DNA of 64,000 nucleotides from NCBI GenBank assembly GCA_947259885.1, contig CAMYNW010000010.1:1-64000 (forward strand). Direction: 5' to 3'. Origin of the DNA: an uncultured Gammaproteobacteria bacterium (lineage in GTDB: Bacteria; Pseudomonadota; Gammaproteobacteria; Arenicellales; Poriferihabitantaceae). The first letter of the stretch is position 1, and the number at the start of each line of letters is the position of its first letter. Shown here one piece after another: positions 42,721 to 51,542 of this stretch. Below the pieces are notes generated by a model, which ran no database searches, had not been told where the DNA came from, and saw only the letters and a list, made by a program, of their open reading frames with translations. Position numbers and translations under genes: made by a program.

Positions 42721-44061
42721 ATGTCTGACTCAAAAAGAGATGTAAACAGCCTGGGCAAGAGCTTTATCTTTCCGCCCAATGTGATCGATGATATTCATAT
42801 CAAGGCTGAACTTGGCCGCTACCGTATGCGTGGCTTTTCTTTATTTAAGAAAATTCCAACTTGGGACGATTTGACTTTTATGCCGGGAACGCTGACTCGG
42901 TTCGTCATTGAGGGCTATCGGGAAAAATGTCTGACCAAGACGGTAATCGGACCTAAGGCCAAGAGACCTTTGGAACTTGATATTCCGGTCTATATCACGG
43001 GCATGAGTTTTGGTGCGCTGTCCTATGAAGCCAAGACCGCTTTGGCGCGAGGTGCAACCATGGCCGGTACCGCGACCTGTTCTGGTGAAGGTGGAATGAT
43101 CCCGGATGAGCGCCGCTATTCAGAGAAGTGGATGTATCAATGCATTCAGTCTCGTTATGGTTTCAATCCTAATCATTTGCGACTTGCAGATTGTGTCGAA
43201 TTTTTTATCGGTCAAGGTTGTAAGGTTGGTTTGGGTGGTCACCTAATGGGGCAGAAAGTTACCGACCAGGTGGCCGAGATGCGTTCACTTCCAGCGGGAA
43301 TCGATCAACGTTCCCCGGCCCGTCACCCAGACTGGTTGGGTCCCGATGATCTTGCACTCAAGATCAATGAAATTCGCGAAGCGACCAATGGAGAGATTCC
43401 GATTCAGCTCAAGTTAGGTGCGGCACGGGTCTACGATGACGTGCGGATGGCTGCAAAGACCGGGCCAGATTCAATCTACATCGATGGGATGGAAGGCGGA
43501 ACAGGCGCAGGTCCCCATCTGGCGACCGAAGAAACCGGAGTGCCGGGAATCGCAGCGATTCGTCAGGCTCGTCGCGCCATTGAAGACGTCGGTAAATCCG
43601 GAGAAATTTCTCTGGTTTATGCAGGTGGGATCCGAAATGGTGGTGACCTTGCCAAGGCGCTGGCTTTGGGTGCGGATGCAGTGGCGATCGGCCACAGTTC
43701 GCTGATGGCCCTTAACTGCAATAAAGCGATTCCTGAGGCGGATTTTGAGAAGGAGATGGGTGTGGAGGCAGGTTACTGCTACCACTGCCATACCGGTCGA
43801 TGCCCGGTAGGTGTGGCAACGCAGGATCCAGTACTACGTGCCAGACTGAATCCGGATGAGGCTGCGGAGCGGGTATACAACTTTCTGCATACCCTGACTA
43901 TCGAGGCTCAGATGCTTGCAAGGGCATGTGGCAAAACCAATATCCATTCTCTCGAACCAGAAGACCTGGCTGCCCTGACGATGGAAGCATCGGCGCTGGC
44001 CCAGGTGCCTCTGGCTGGTACCCAACATACCGTTGGTCGGCCTGATATGACACGATTCTAG
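42721..44061 (+). CDS. mgsC: FMN-binding glutamate synthase-family protein, N-methylglutamate synthase subunit C-like (GlxD-like)
   Basis: YITGMSFGALSYEAKTALARGA, GEGGMIPDERRYS, IYIDGMEGGTGAGPHLATEETGVPG, CYHCHTGRCPVGVATQDP. Confidence 0.78.
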   Translation: MSDSKRDVNSLGKSFIFPPNVIDDIHIKAELGRYRMRGFSLFKKIPTWDDLTFMPGTLTRFVIEGYREKCLTKTVIGPKAKRPLELDIPVYITGMSFGALSYEAKTALARGATMAGTATCSGEGGMIPDERRYSEKWMYQCIQSRYGFNPNHLRLADCVEFFIGQGCKVGLGGHLMGQKVTDQVAEMRSLPAGIDQRSPARHPDWLGPDDLALKINEIREATNGEIPIQLKLGAARVYDDVRMAAKTGPDSIYIDGMEGGTGAGPHLATEETGVPGIAAIRQARRAIEDVGKSGEISLVYAGGIRNGGDLAKALALGADAVAIGHSSLMALNCNKAIPEADFEKEMGVEAGYCYHCHTGRCPVGVATQDPVLRARLNPDEAAERVYNFLHTLTIEAQMLARACGKTNIHSLEPEDLAALTMEASALAQVPLAGTQHTVGRPDMTRF

Positions 44062-44071
44062 GAGCAAAGTT

Positions 44072-44455
44072 ATGAGCGAAAATATCGATAAATTTCTTGA
44101 AGGTGATGGCCTCGATACCGATCGGGAACAAATGATCGGGCAACATATCGGCTATCGTTACGATGTAAATCTGGTGCCAGACCTTGATCGATGCACCTCC
44201 TTTCTGACCAAGTATATGGAGGTCATGGGATGGCAGGACCTGAACTGGCTTGAAGATGTGCATATGGGATACGAAGAGGGTAAACCCGCGGTGTTCGATC
44301 GAAACATCAATGGCTGGGTGCAGGTGCCCTCCGATATGGATTTACCCGATAACCAGCAGGATCGCGACATGATCGCTAGAGAGCTATTGGTTAAATTCCA
44401 GATGTCAAAAAACCATCCAATGGTTGATCTGATGGAGGCGTATCGTAAATTCTAA
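44072..44455 (+). CDS. Uncharacterised 127-aa protein, last gene of the mgs-like operon
   Basis: Begins 10 nt after mgsC stop with an upstream AGGAGC ribosome-binding site; followed by strong terminator; family not recognised. Confidence 0.7.
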   Translation: MSENIDKFLEGDGLDTDREQMIGQHIGYRYDVNLVPDLDRCTSFLTKYMEVMGWQDLNWLEDVHMGYEEGKPAVFDRNINGWVQVPSDMDLPDNQQDRDMIARELLVKFQMSKNHPMVDLMEAYRKF

Positions 44456-44515
44456 CGAATTTGCCGGTTAGGTCTGGTAAACCTTCCTCAACCTCCTTTT
44501 TGGTGTATGCCTTGG

Positions 44516-44549
44516 CGTGGTATCTGTTTGCAGGTACCACGTTTTTTTT
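44516..44549 (+). terminator. Rho-independent terminator of gmaS-mgsABC-ORF127 region
   Basis: CGTGGTATCTG-TTTG-CAGGTACCACG (one G-U pair) followed by eight T. Confidence 0.85.
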
Positions 44550-44606
44550 CACGTCGGTTTAACGCAAAATTTGTAACTCTATTTAAACCTTTTTATATTT
44601 AATTTT

Positions 44607-45155
44607 ATGAGAAATCCACAGCGACATGAGTTGTGTAATCAGTTTCTTGGGTGGCAATGCCGGATCAGGCAGCACGCAGTGAGGAAACAGGATGGCAGAC
44701 CTCCTGCAGGAATCCATGCTTCGGTAAAAATCAATGCTGATTTCGTCGCACAGATCAATACCATTATTAATAAAATTGATTCAGAGAAGGTTATTTCAGA
44801 GTTCCGTTTTATGGTGCAAAAAACCATGGACCCAAAGAAGGTCTACGAGAATGCGATCAAGTATTTAAGTGAATACTACTATCAGTTTCCAGCTGAATTC
44901 GATCAACGGTTGACCGCATTGTTCAGTCTGGATAGCCAACTGGCCGACACACTAGTCGCCGCAGAAAGCTGTGAATTGGGGTTTTTTCAGGGCAATCAGC
45001 GTTACAACCTTAATTGCAGGGCCCTCTTGCTTGACCCCTCCTCGAATCAGTACCAGGCGACCTACTGGCATAACCACCTGTTTAACCCCAACTTACCTGG
45101 TGTGGTTAAGGTGGTCGGTTTTGAGGTGGACTGGGATCACTCTACTTCCGAATAG
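44607..45155 (+). CDS. Conserved-looking hypothetical protein (182 aa)
   Basis: MRNPQRHELCNQFLGWQCRIRQHAVRKQDGRPPAGIHA...; clean ORF without recognised domain. Confidence 0.55.
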   Translation: MRNPQRHELCNQFLGWQCRIRQHAVRKQDGRPPAGIHASVKINADFVAQINTIINKIDSEKVISEFRFMVQKTMDPKKVYENAIKYLSEYYYQFPAEFDQRLTALFSLDSQLADTLVAAESCELGFFQGNQRYNLNCRALLLDPSSNQYQATYWHNHLFNPNLPGVVKVVGFEVDWDHSTSE

Positions 45156-45276
45156 ATTTCGAGCACGACAAACGTATAGCAATCATATAGAACTGCCGTT
45201 GAGATTTTGGGGCGATTCGATTTTAAATCGATTACTAAGTCGAGGCAGCAGACCCAGGACGGGAAATTTGATCTGA

Positions 45277-46436
45277 TTAATTATTGTATTGAAGATCATC
45301 GAGCATTAGTTGCCAGTATTTCTCAGTTGAAAATTCTACTTTTGTAATGTCTTTGTAGTCCGCCGCAAACCAAACTGGACCTGCAGTCATACCGCGAAAG
45401 CTATCTTGATAGACAACCTCTTCATTGCGCCATGCTTGAATTAGGATATCTCCTAGTTCCGCCTTGGGCCAGGCAACACCAATGTAAACGCCATGTATGT
45501 CAAAAGTATCATTGGAAGAAATATTAGCTGGATGCCCTGAGCTATTGTAAGCAAGAAATTCTCCGCTCACAGTGGCATTAATGTATCCATTTCCCTGATA
45601 GAATTTGTGATGCGTGGAGATCCAGTTATGCCAGTTAAGACCACCATATCCATTAGGTATTTCGTAGAGGGTGTCAGATGTGGTGAGGTCATCAAATTGA
45701 ATATTTTCCAGTTTTGATTATTGTTGGCATAATGCTTTTCCGAAGCGAACGTTGACATGATCACAGGATAGTTTTTGACGACAATTGTGCGAATCCGTGA
45801 AACACCTTCGTGATCCAATAGTTCCAGCTGCCATTCACCTTGAGTTGCCGGCAAAGTGAACGTTCCTTGTGCCGACAGATTGACGGCAGCTGAAACTCCT
45901 TCTGACGAGATTGCGGTGAGTCTATAATCTGAGCTATCCGCAGATTGCTTAAGTTCGATGCGTCCCGAAATTGATAACACCGGGGCAACTCCCAACGGCT
46001 GAAGAGTTTTTACCGCCACCAGCCCAGCTGGAGATTCCTGCAGTTCTTTGATCTCCAGAATTTGTTCTAGATTGCCCGACGTCACCCGCCAGTCGCCGCG
46101 TGGTTTCGCAATTACCTTATAAGTACCTGCCGTGGAAACTTGTTTTCCTGGATTATTGAGGGACATCTCGAAGTTGGCAAAACCAGCTATGTTCGACTCG
46201 CCGAATGTTGGGTCCCCGTCGGGTCGTTCAAGGGTAAATTTAAGTCCGGAATAGGGGCGGTCTTGCAGGTCATATTTTCCGTTTCGATTGATATCCCGTT
46301 ACACAAAGCACGAAATATTCATATTGCCCCGGTTTCCGGCAATTTTTCCTTTAATCAAATGCAAAATGCTGGATTCCTGATCAGAGAACCCGAAAAGAAG
46401 AAACGTCAGCAGAATGGGAAGCAATAATTTAGGCAT
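45277..46436 (-). pseudogene. Decayed secreted protein gene (SdrD-B-like repeat plus C-terminal domain), one in-frame stop and one frameshift
   Basis: MPKLLLPILLTFLLFGFS...NMNISCFV*RDINRNGKYDLQDRPYSGLKFTLERPDGDPTFGES... (stop at 46299-46301), then frameshift near 45712 into SKLENIQFDDLTTSDTLYEIPNGYGGLNWHNW... Confidence 0.7.
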
Positions 46437-47079
46437 GAGGCACAGTTAGCGCTGGCAAAGTATCTTTTTTCTGTAGTTCATCTTTAACAGTAAACCCGAT
46501 CTATCCAATACGCTCAAGTGATTTCCAGTCCGACTATAGAAATAAATTGGACTTCAAACGCAATACTTCGTCGCCGCTTACCTCAATATTCAACTACAAA
46601 CGACGGAAAAAATGTCGACAGCGCCAGCGATTCGTTGATCATTTCGCAATCGTAACTAATTGGGTTAATCATCCGAATCCTTGGGCCGCCGTGTTTTACA
46701 AATGGTCTTCTCCCTAAAAATTGCCCTGCCTGGTGTATAGAGATTCTTCATTGCAATGCTGGAGCGAGGGTGTGTTTAGAGCCAAGCTCCTGACAAGCTT
46801 GTATTGCGACGCAGTGCCGCGTATCGGGGGCGAATAAAAATTGGGGACAGAATTGCAGGACAGGTCACGGCAGGCGCCATACCGCCTTATCCCAGACGCG
46901 GCATCGGTTTCGGACCAATGGACCAAAATTGGTTCAGTGAGGACGGTAGTGCTTGTATTCGTTGTATTTATGGTCGATTACAGGATGGTGCCCTCGCACC
47001 GCTAAACTTATAAAATATTAGTGCAGAAACACAACGGAGAAGTATGCGCATCGATTTACAGAAACGTTGTTGATGGTGA

Positions 47080-47104
47080 ATGGTCTCATATTGGTCTAAA
47101 CCAA
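47080..47104 (+). promoter_or_regulatory. Putative operator, copy 2 of ATGGT-N6-TTGGTCTRAACMAA motif, upstream of tmoX
   Basis: ATGGTCTCATATTGGTCTAAACCAA, includes near-palindrome TTGGTCTAAACCAA. Confidence 0.5.
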
Positions 47105-47206
47105 ACACTTTAACTGGTCTCTAATCTTCTATACTATCTACCTCCCACTCAAAATTCCAAAACGATATAAATCGTTTCATCATTAAACACCCCGAGGAAA
47201 ACCTTA

Positions 47207-48169
47207 ATGAAGCTATCCAAAACTAGATCAATCCGCGCTCTGATGGTCGCCGGATGTATTTCTCTGCTTGCCGCCACAGGCGTTGCCAAGGCTGCCGACA
47301 GCACGAAGCCGATTGTCATCCCGATTCACAACTGGTCGAGCCAGATCGTCATGGCCTATGTCATTGGCGGAATTTTTGAAAGCATTGGCGATAACGTTGA
47401 GTACGTGCCCGCTGATTCGCAAGCTGTATACGAGTCTATTCGTAATGGCGATGTCACCATTTCGCACGAAGTCTGGCAGTCCACCTTCGGCAAGTCGTTC
47501 TACAACTCGATGGCTAAAGGCGGCGTAATCGATGCCGGTAGTCACGAAGCGACCACGCTCGAAGAAATGGGTGTCCCAACCTGGGTCATTGATAAGGGTC
47601 TGTGTCCGGGGCTGCCCAATTGGGAAGCGCTTGCTGATTGCAGCGATAACTTTACCACGGCCGATTCTGGCGGTAAGGGTCGTTGGCTGGAAGGCCCGCA
47701 AAGCTGGCACGGCAACCTGATGCCGGAGCGCATCGAAGCCCTCGGCCTGTCTGACAAGTGGACCGTGAAGTTCGCTGGAGGCGCCGACGCGCTGTGGACC
47801 GAACTCGCATCGGCCAAGAAAGAAGGTCGCGGCACGGTCATCTTCAACTGGACCCCGAATTTCACCGATGCCGATGGCTTTACCTTCATCGAGTTCCCCG
47901 AGTATACCCCTGGTTGCCGCAAGGCCGACGGTGGCGACGGCAAATGTGGCTCACCGAAGGGCTGGTTGAAGAAAGCGGCAAACTACAAGATGCCGAAAAC
48001 CCATCCACACGCCTATACGATCTTTTCGCAGCTGTCGTTTTCGACTCCGCAAATCGGTCAAATGGCCGCACTGGTCGACGTCGACAAGATGGACCACAAG
48101 GATGCCGCAAAGAAGTGGCTGGCGGACAATAAGGACGTCTGGCAGGGCTGGACTGAAACCGGCATGTAA
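47207..48169 (+). CDS. tmoX: Quaternary amine/TMAO ABC transporter substrate-binding protein (TmoX-like)
   Basis: Signal peptide; KPIVIPIHNWSSQIVMAYVIG, SQAVYESIRNGDVTISHEVWQSTFGKSF; ProX/OpuAC-type fold; linked to tdm and tmm. Confidence 0.72.
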   Translation: MKLSKTRSIRALMVAGCISLLAATGVAKAADSTKPIVIPIHNWSSQIVMAYVIGGIFESIGDNVEYVPADSQAVYESIRNGDVTISHEVWQSTFGKSFYNSMAKGGVIDAGSHEATTLEEMGVPTWVIDKGLCPGLPNWEALADCSDNFTTADSGGKGRWLEGPQSWHGNLMPERIEALGLSDKWTVKFAGGADALWTELASAKKEGRGTVIFNWTPNFTDADGFTFIEFPEYTPGCRKADGGDGKCGSPKGWLKKAANYKMPKTHPHAYTIFSQLSFSTPQIGQMAALVDVDKMDHKDAAKKWLADNKDVWQGWTETGM

Positions 48170-48203
48170 GTCATTTGTGAAACTTTAAACAACTGAAGCA
48201 AAT

Positions 48204-48247
48204 GAACCCCCTGACGCGGAATTTCTGGTCAGGGGGTTCTTTTATTT
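48204..48247 (+). terminator. Intra-operon terminator between tmoX-like and tmoW-like genes
   Basis: Perfect 12-bp stem GAACCCCCTGAC...GTCAGGGGGTTC followed by TTTTATTT. Confidence 0.85.
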
Positions 48248-48315
48248 ACCGTTAGTACTTCCTACCCGCGCACATGTGGTAATTTTATGATCTGGGAGGA
48301 ATCAAGAATATAACT

Positions 48316-49383
48316 ATGCCTACTCAAGCTGAAACTTCGACTTCGATCGAACCAGTCATCCGATGCGATTCGGTCTACATGATATTTGGCGACAATGCGC
48401 ACAGCATGCTGCAACAGGCCAATGGCGTCGTCGACGCCGCCAAGTTCCATGAAGCCGGCTGTATTGTCGGGGTCAATAATGCCTCGTTCGAGGTGTATGA
48501 AGGTGAATTGCTGATCATTATGGGCTTGTCGGGTTCCGGCAAGTCGACGCTGATGCGCTGCATTTCCAGGCTCAACGAGGCCACCGCCGGGAAAATATAC
48601 ATCGAAGGCGAAGACATCATGGCGATGAATGACAAGCAATTGATTGAGCTGCGCCGCAACAAGATGGGCATGGTGTTTCAGAGTTTCGCCCTGTTGCCGC
48701 ACAAAACCGTGCTGGAAAATATCGCCTTTCCGTTGCAGGTCAAGGGAGTCAGCACCCAGGACAGCATGCAGCGGGCCAAGGAAATGGTTGATCTCGTCAG
48801 TCTCACCGGCCGAGAAAACTATTTCCCGCGACAGCTTTCGGGCGGCCAGCAGCAGCGTGTCGGTATCGCCCGCTCGCTCGCAATCGAACCCGATATCTGG
48901 TTTCTCGACGAACCCTTTTCCGCGCTCGATCCGCTGATCCGCAAGGAGATGCAGGACGAATTTCTGCGCCTGCAGGATGTCCTCGGCAAGACCATTCTGT
49001 TTGTCACCCATGACTTCGACGAAGCGCTGCGCCTGGCTGATCGCATTGCCATCATGAAGGATGGCATCATCGAGCAACTCGATACGCCGGCGAATATCGT
49101 GCTCAACCCGGCCACCGAGTATGTGCGCAAGTTCACCGAGGAGGTACCGCGCGAAAAGGTGCTCAAAATCGAGGACGTCATGGATCCCTACGATTCAAGC
49201 GAAGATTTCAGCGATCTGAAAGTGCAAAAAGACGCCATTATCGAGACCGTGGCAGAGGACATTCTGAATACCGACAAACCGGTAACGGTCGTCGACGCGG
49301 CAGGTGAAATCGTTGGTGCTTTGCATGCTTCCCATATTGTCCACGTGCTGTTCGGCGGTCACACCGATAACGCACGCGACTGA
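48316..49383 (+). CDS. tmoW: Quaternary amine/TMAO ABC transporter ATP-binding protein
   Basis: Walker A GLSGSGKSTLMRC, signature LSGGQQQRVGIARSLAIEPDIWFLDEPFSALD; C-terminal CBS-like region. Confidence 0.78.
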   Translation: MPTQAETSTSIEPVIRCDSVYMIFGDNAHSMLQQANGVVDAAKFHEAGCIVGVNNASFEVYEGELLIIMGLSGSGKSTLMRCISRLNEATAGKIYIEGEDIMAMNDKQLIELRRNKMGMVFQSFALLPHKTVLENIAFPLQVKGVSTQDSMQRAKEMVDLVSLTGRENYFPRQLSGGQQQRVGIARSLAIEPDIWFLDEPFSALDPLIRKEMQDEFLRLQDVLGKTILFVTHDFDEALRLADRIAIMKDGIIEQLDTPANIVLNPATEYVRKFTEEVPREKVLKIEDVMDPYDSSEDFSDLKVQKDAIIETVAEDILNTDKPVTVVDAAGEIVGALHASHIVHVLFGGHTDNARD

Positions 49384-49392
49384 GAAAGCATC

Positions 49393-51453
49393 ATGATCGA
49401 AGCGCTCCGGCAAAAGAAATACCTGCAGTTCATTCTGCTGGTCATCGTTTTTTTGATTTTATGCGCGATCATCACCCCATCGGAAGGTAACTGGTTCTGG
49501 CGGCTGCCGCCGCTGATCAAGGAGCTGCCGCTCATCATCAACAATTCGGTCGACTACGTCATGTTCGACTGGTGGCTGATCGATGTCTGGGATCCGGATA
49601 TCGAGGAATATGAAGAAAAGCCGCTAATGAACCAGTTCACCCGTTCGGCTTCGGGTTTGATTCTGTTCATGATCGAATTTGTTCGCGAAGTTTTTCTCGG
49701 CGGCGTCAAGACCATTGTCACCTTCACCGGTTGGGACTGGGCGACTGAAAACCAGTGGGCGCGCTGGCCGGCATTGCCGTGGACCGTTGTTGGCGGTGGC
49801 GCCGCAATTCTGGGATATGCACTGCAAGGACCGCGGCTGGCGCTGTTCGTCGGTTTCACGTTCGTTTACATCGCGGTATTCGGGCAGTGGGAACCGTCGA
49901 TGGAAACGCTGTCCTTCGTATTGATCGCCGCGCCGATGTCGGTGCTGCTCGGTCTCTTGCTCGGTATCTGGGCGTTCAGGAACAAATACGTAGAAATGGT
50001 GCTGAACCCAATACTCAACGTGATGCAAATCATGCCGCACTTTTCCTACCTGGTCCCGGTCGTGGTGTTTTTCGGTATCGGCGATCATGCGGGTGCGATT
50101 GCCACGGTCATTTTCGCGACCCCGCCAATGGTGCGACTGACCATATTGGGTCTGAAAAAACTGTCGCCCGAGGTTGCCGAAGCCGGACTGATGAGTGGTT
50201 GCGACAACCGGCAACTATTGTTCAAAGTGCTGATCCCGACAGCCCGACGGGATATCCTGATCGGGGTTAACCAGGTCATCATGTCCTGTCTAGCGATGGT
50301 GGTCATCGCATCCTTGATCGGCGCCAAGGGGCTCGGTAATAATTTATTAATCGCATTGAATCAGCTGAGGATCGGTCTCGCACTCGAACTTGGCGTTTGT
50401 ATTGTCTTGATTGCGATCATGCTCGATCGGATGTCGCTCGCCTGGGCCGATAAGCAAATCGATTACTTCGCCGACCTGTCTTTTTTCGAGCGGCACAGGT
50501 TTTGGTTGATGTTCGGTGTCGTTTTCGTCGTTGGTGTCATCCTGGCATTAATAGGCTCGTTGGTATTCAAGGAAGGCTTCAACTATCTCTACCTGATTCC
50601 GCACAATAAAGGTATTACGACCCAGGATTTCTGGCAGGCCGGGGTCGACTGGGTCTGGGATACTTTCTTTTACGCGCTCAAGGGTTTTAACGAGTGGCTG
50701 ATTGTCGAGGTACTGGTACCGGTCAAGACCGCTTACCTGGCGATGCCGGTCGCTGCGACTTTCGTGCTGGCAATGGGAATCGGATATATTGTCGGCGGCG
50801 TAAGAGTCGGCCTGGCCGTTGGCGGCTTTCTGCTGTTCATCGCGCTAACCGAGTGGTGGGACCGGGCGCTGATCACCGCCTATCTGATGACGCTGTCGGT
50901 GCTGATTTCGACCGCCATCGGCGTCGTTGCCGGGACGCTGTGCTCGCAAAATCCGGCGGCCACCCGTATCATGCTGACAATCTGCGACACCTTCCAGACC
51001 TTTCCGTCGTTCATCTACCTGATTCCGGTCATGATGTTGTTCGGTGTCACCGATACCTCGGTTTTGATCGCGATCGTGGTATACGCCACCGTCCCGGCCA
51101 CGCGTTACACGATTCAGGGTATGTTGAGCGTGCCACAGCAGTTGCAAGAAGCCGGCTTGATGTCTGGTGTCAACCGTCTGCAGCGCTACCTGTCTATCGA
51201 ACTGCCGATGGCCTTTCCGCACATAGCGCTCGGTATCAATCAAACCGTGGTATTCGCGCTGTCAATGGTTATCATCGGCGCGTTGATCGGTACCGATGAT
51301 CTCGGGCAATTGATTCTCAAATCCCTGTCTGACAAAGACGGTGTCGGCAACGGGCTGGTGCTGGGTCTGTGTGTTGCCTTTATCGGGCTCGCTATCGATC
51401 AGGTGTTGCGTACCTGGGCTAATCAAAGAAAACAGGCACTGGGCTTAAACTAA
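49393..51453 (+). CDS. tmoV: Quaternary amine/TMAO ABC transporter permease, internally duplicated
   Basis: Two BPD-permease modules: EAGLMSGCDNRQLLFKVLIPTARRDILIGVNQVIM and EAGLMSGVNRLQRYLSIELPMAFPHIALGINQTVV. Confidence 0.78.
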   Translation: MIEALRQKKYLQFILLVIVFLILCAIITPSEGNWFWRLPPLIKELPLIINNSVDYVMFDWWLIDVWDPDIEEYEEKPLMNQFTRSASGLILFMIEFVREVFLGGVKTIVTFTGWDWATENQWARWPALPWTVVGGGAAILGYALQGPRLALFVGFTFVYIAVFGQWEPSMETLSFVLIAAPMSVLLGLLLGIWAFRNKYVEMVLNPILNVMQIMPHFSYLVPVVVFFGIGDHAGAIATVIFATPPMVRLTILGLKKLSPEVAEAGLMSGCDNRQLLFKVLIPTARRDILIGVNQVIMSCLAMVVIASLIGAKGLGNNLLIALNQLRIGLALELGVCIVLIAIMLDRMSLAWADKQIDYFADLSFFERHRFWLMFGVVFVVGVILALIGSLVFKEGFNYLYLIPHNKGITTQDFWQAGVDWVWDTFFYALKGFNEWLIVEVLVPVKTAYLAMPVAATFVLAMGIGYIVGGVRVGLAVGGFLLFIALTEWWDRALITAYLMTLSVLISTAIGVVAGTLCSQNPAATRIMLTICDTFQTFPSFIYLIPVMMLFGVTDTSVLIAIVVYATVPATRYTIQGMLSVPQQLQEAGLMSGVNRLQRYLSIELPMAFPHIALGINQTVVFALSMVIIGALIGTDDLGQLILKSLSDKDGVGNGLVLGLCVAFIGLAIDQVLRTWANQRKQALGLN

Positions 51454-51542
51454 AGCTTTTCATTTATAAATTAGAAATTGTCTGTGGGTGTAAACGTTAG
51501 TGCGTGTAACTAGCATTCATTGATTATAGAGGGCTGCAGATC

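Noticed and set aside
46714-47013. Short ORFs on both strands (70 and 69 aa) in the gap before tmoX, including an ATTGGGGACAGAATT stretch seen near some REP-associated transposases
   Set aside because: No recognisable protein domain, overlapping opposite-strand ORFs, and no paired repeats that would support a mobile element; treated as non-coding or decayed DNA.
47542-50327. Several large opposite-strand ORFs over tmoXWV (e.g. 48262-49077 minus, 271 aa)
   Set aside because: Spurious ORFs expected in GC-richer coding DNA; the plus-strand transporter genes have clear family motifs.
51454-51542. Search for a fourth copy of the 25-bp motif upstream of tdm, and upstream of tmm (61127-61282)
   Set aside because: No TGGT-N6-TTGGT pattern found upstream of tdm; only a weak GTGGT-like fragment upstream of tmm, not enough to claim an operator.
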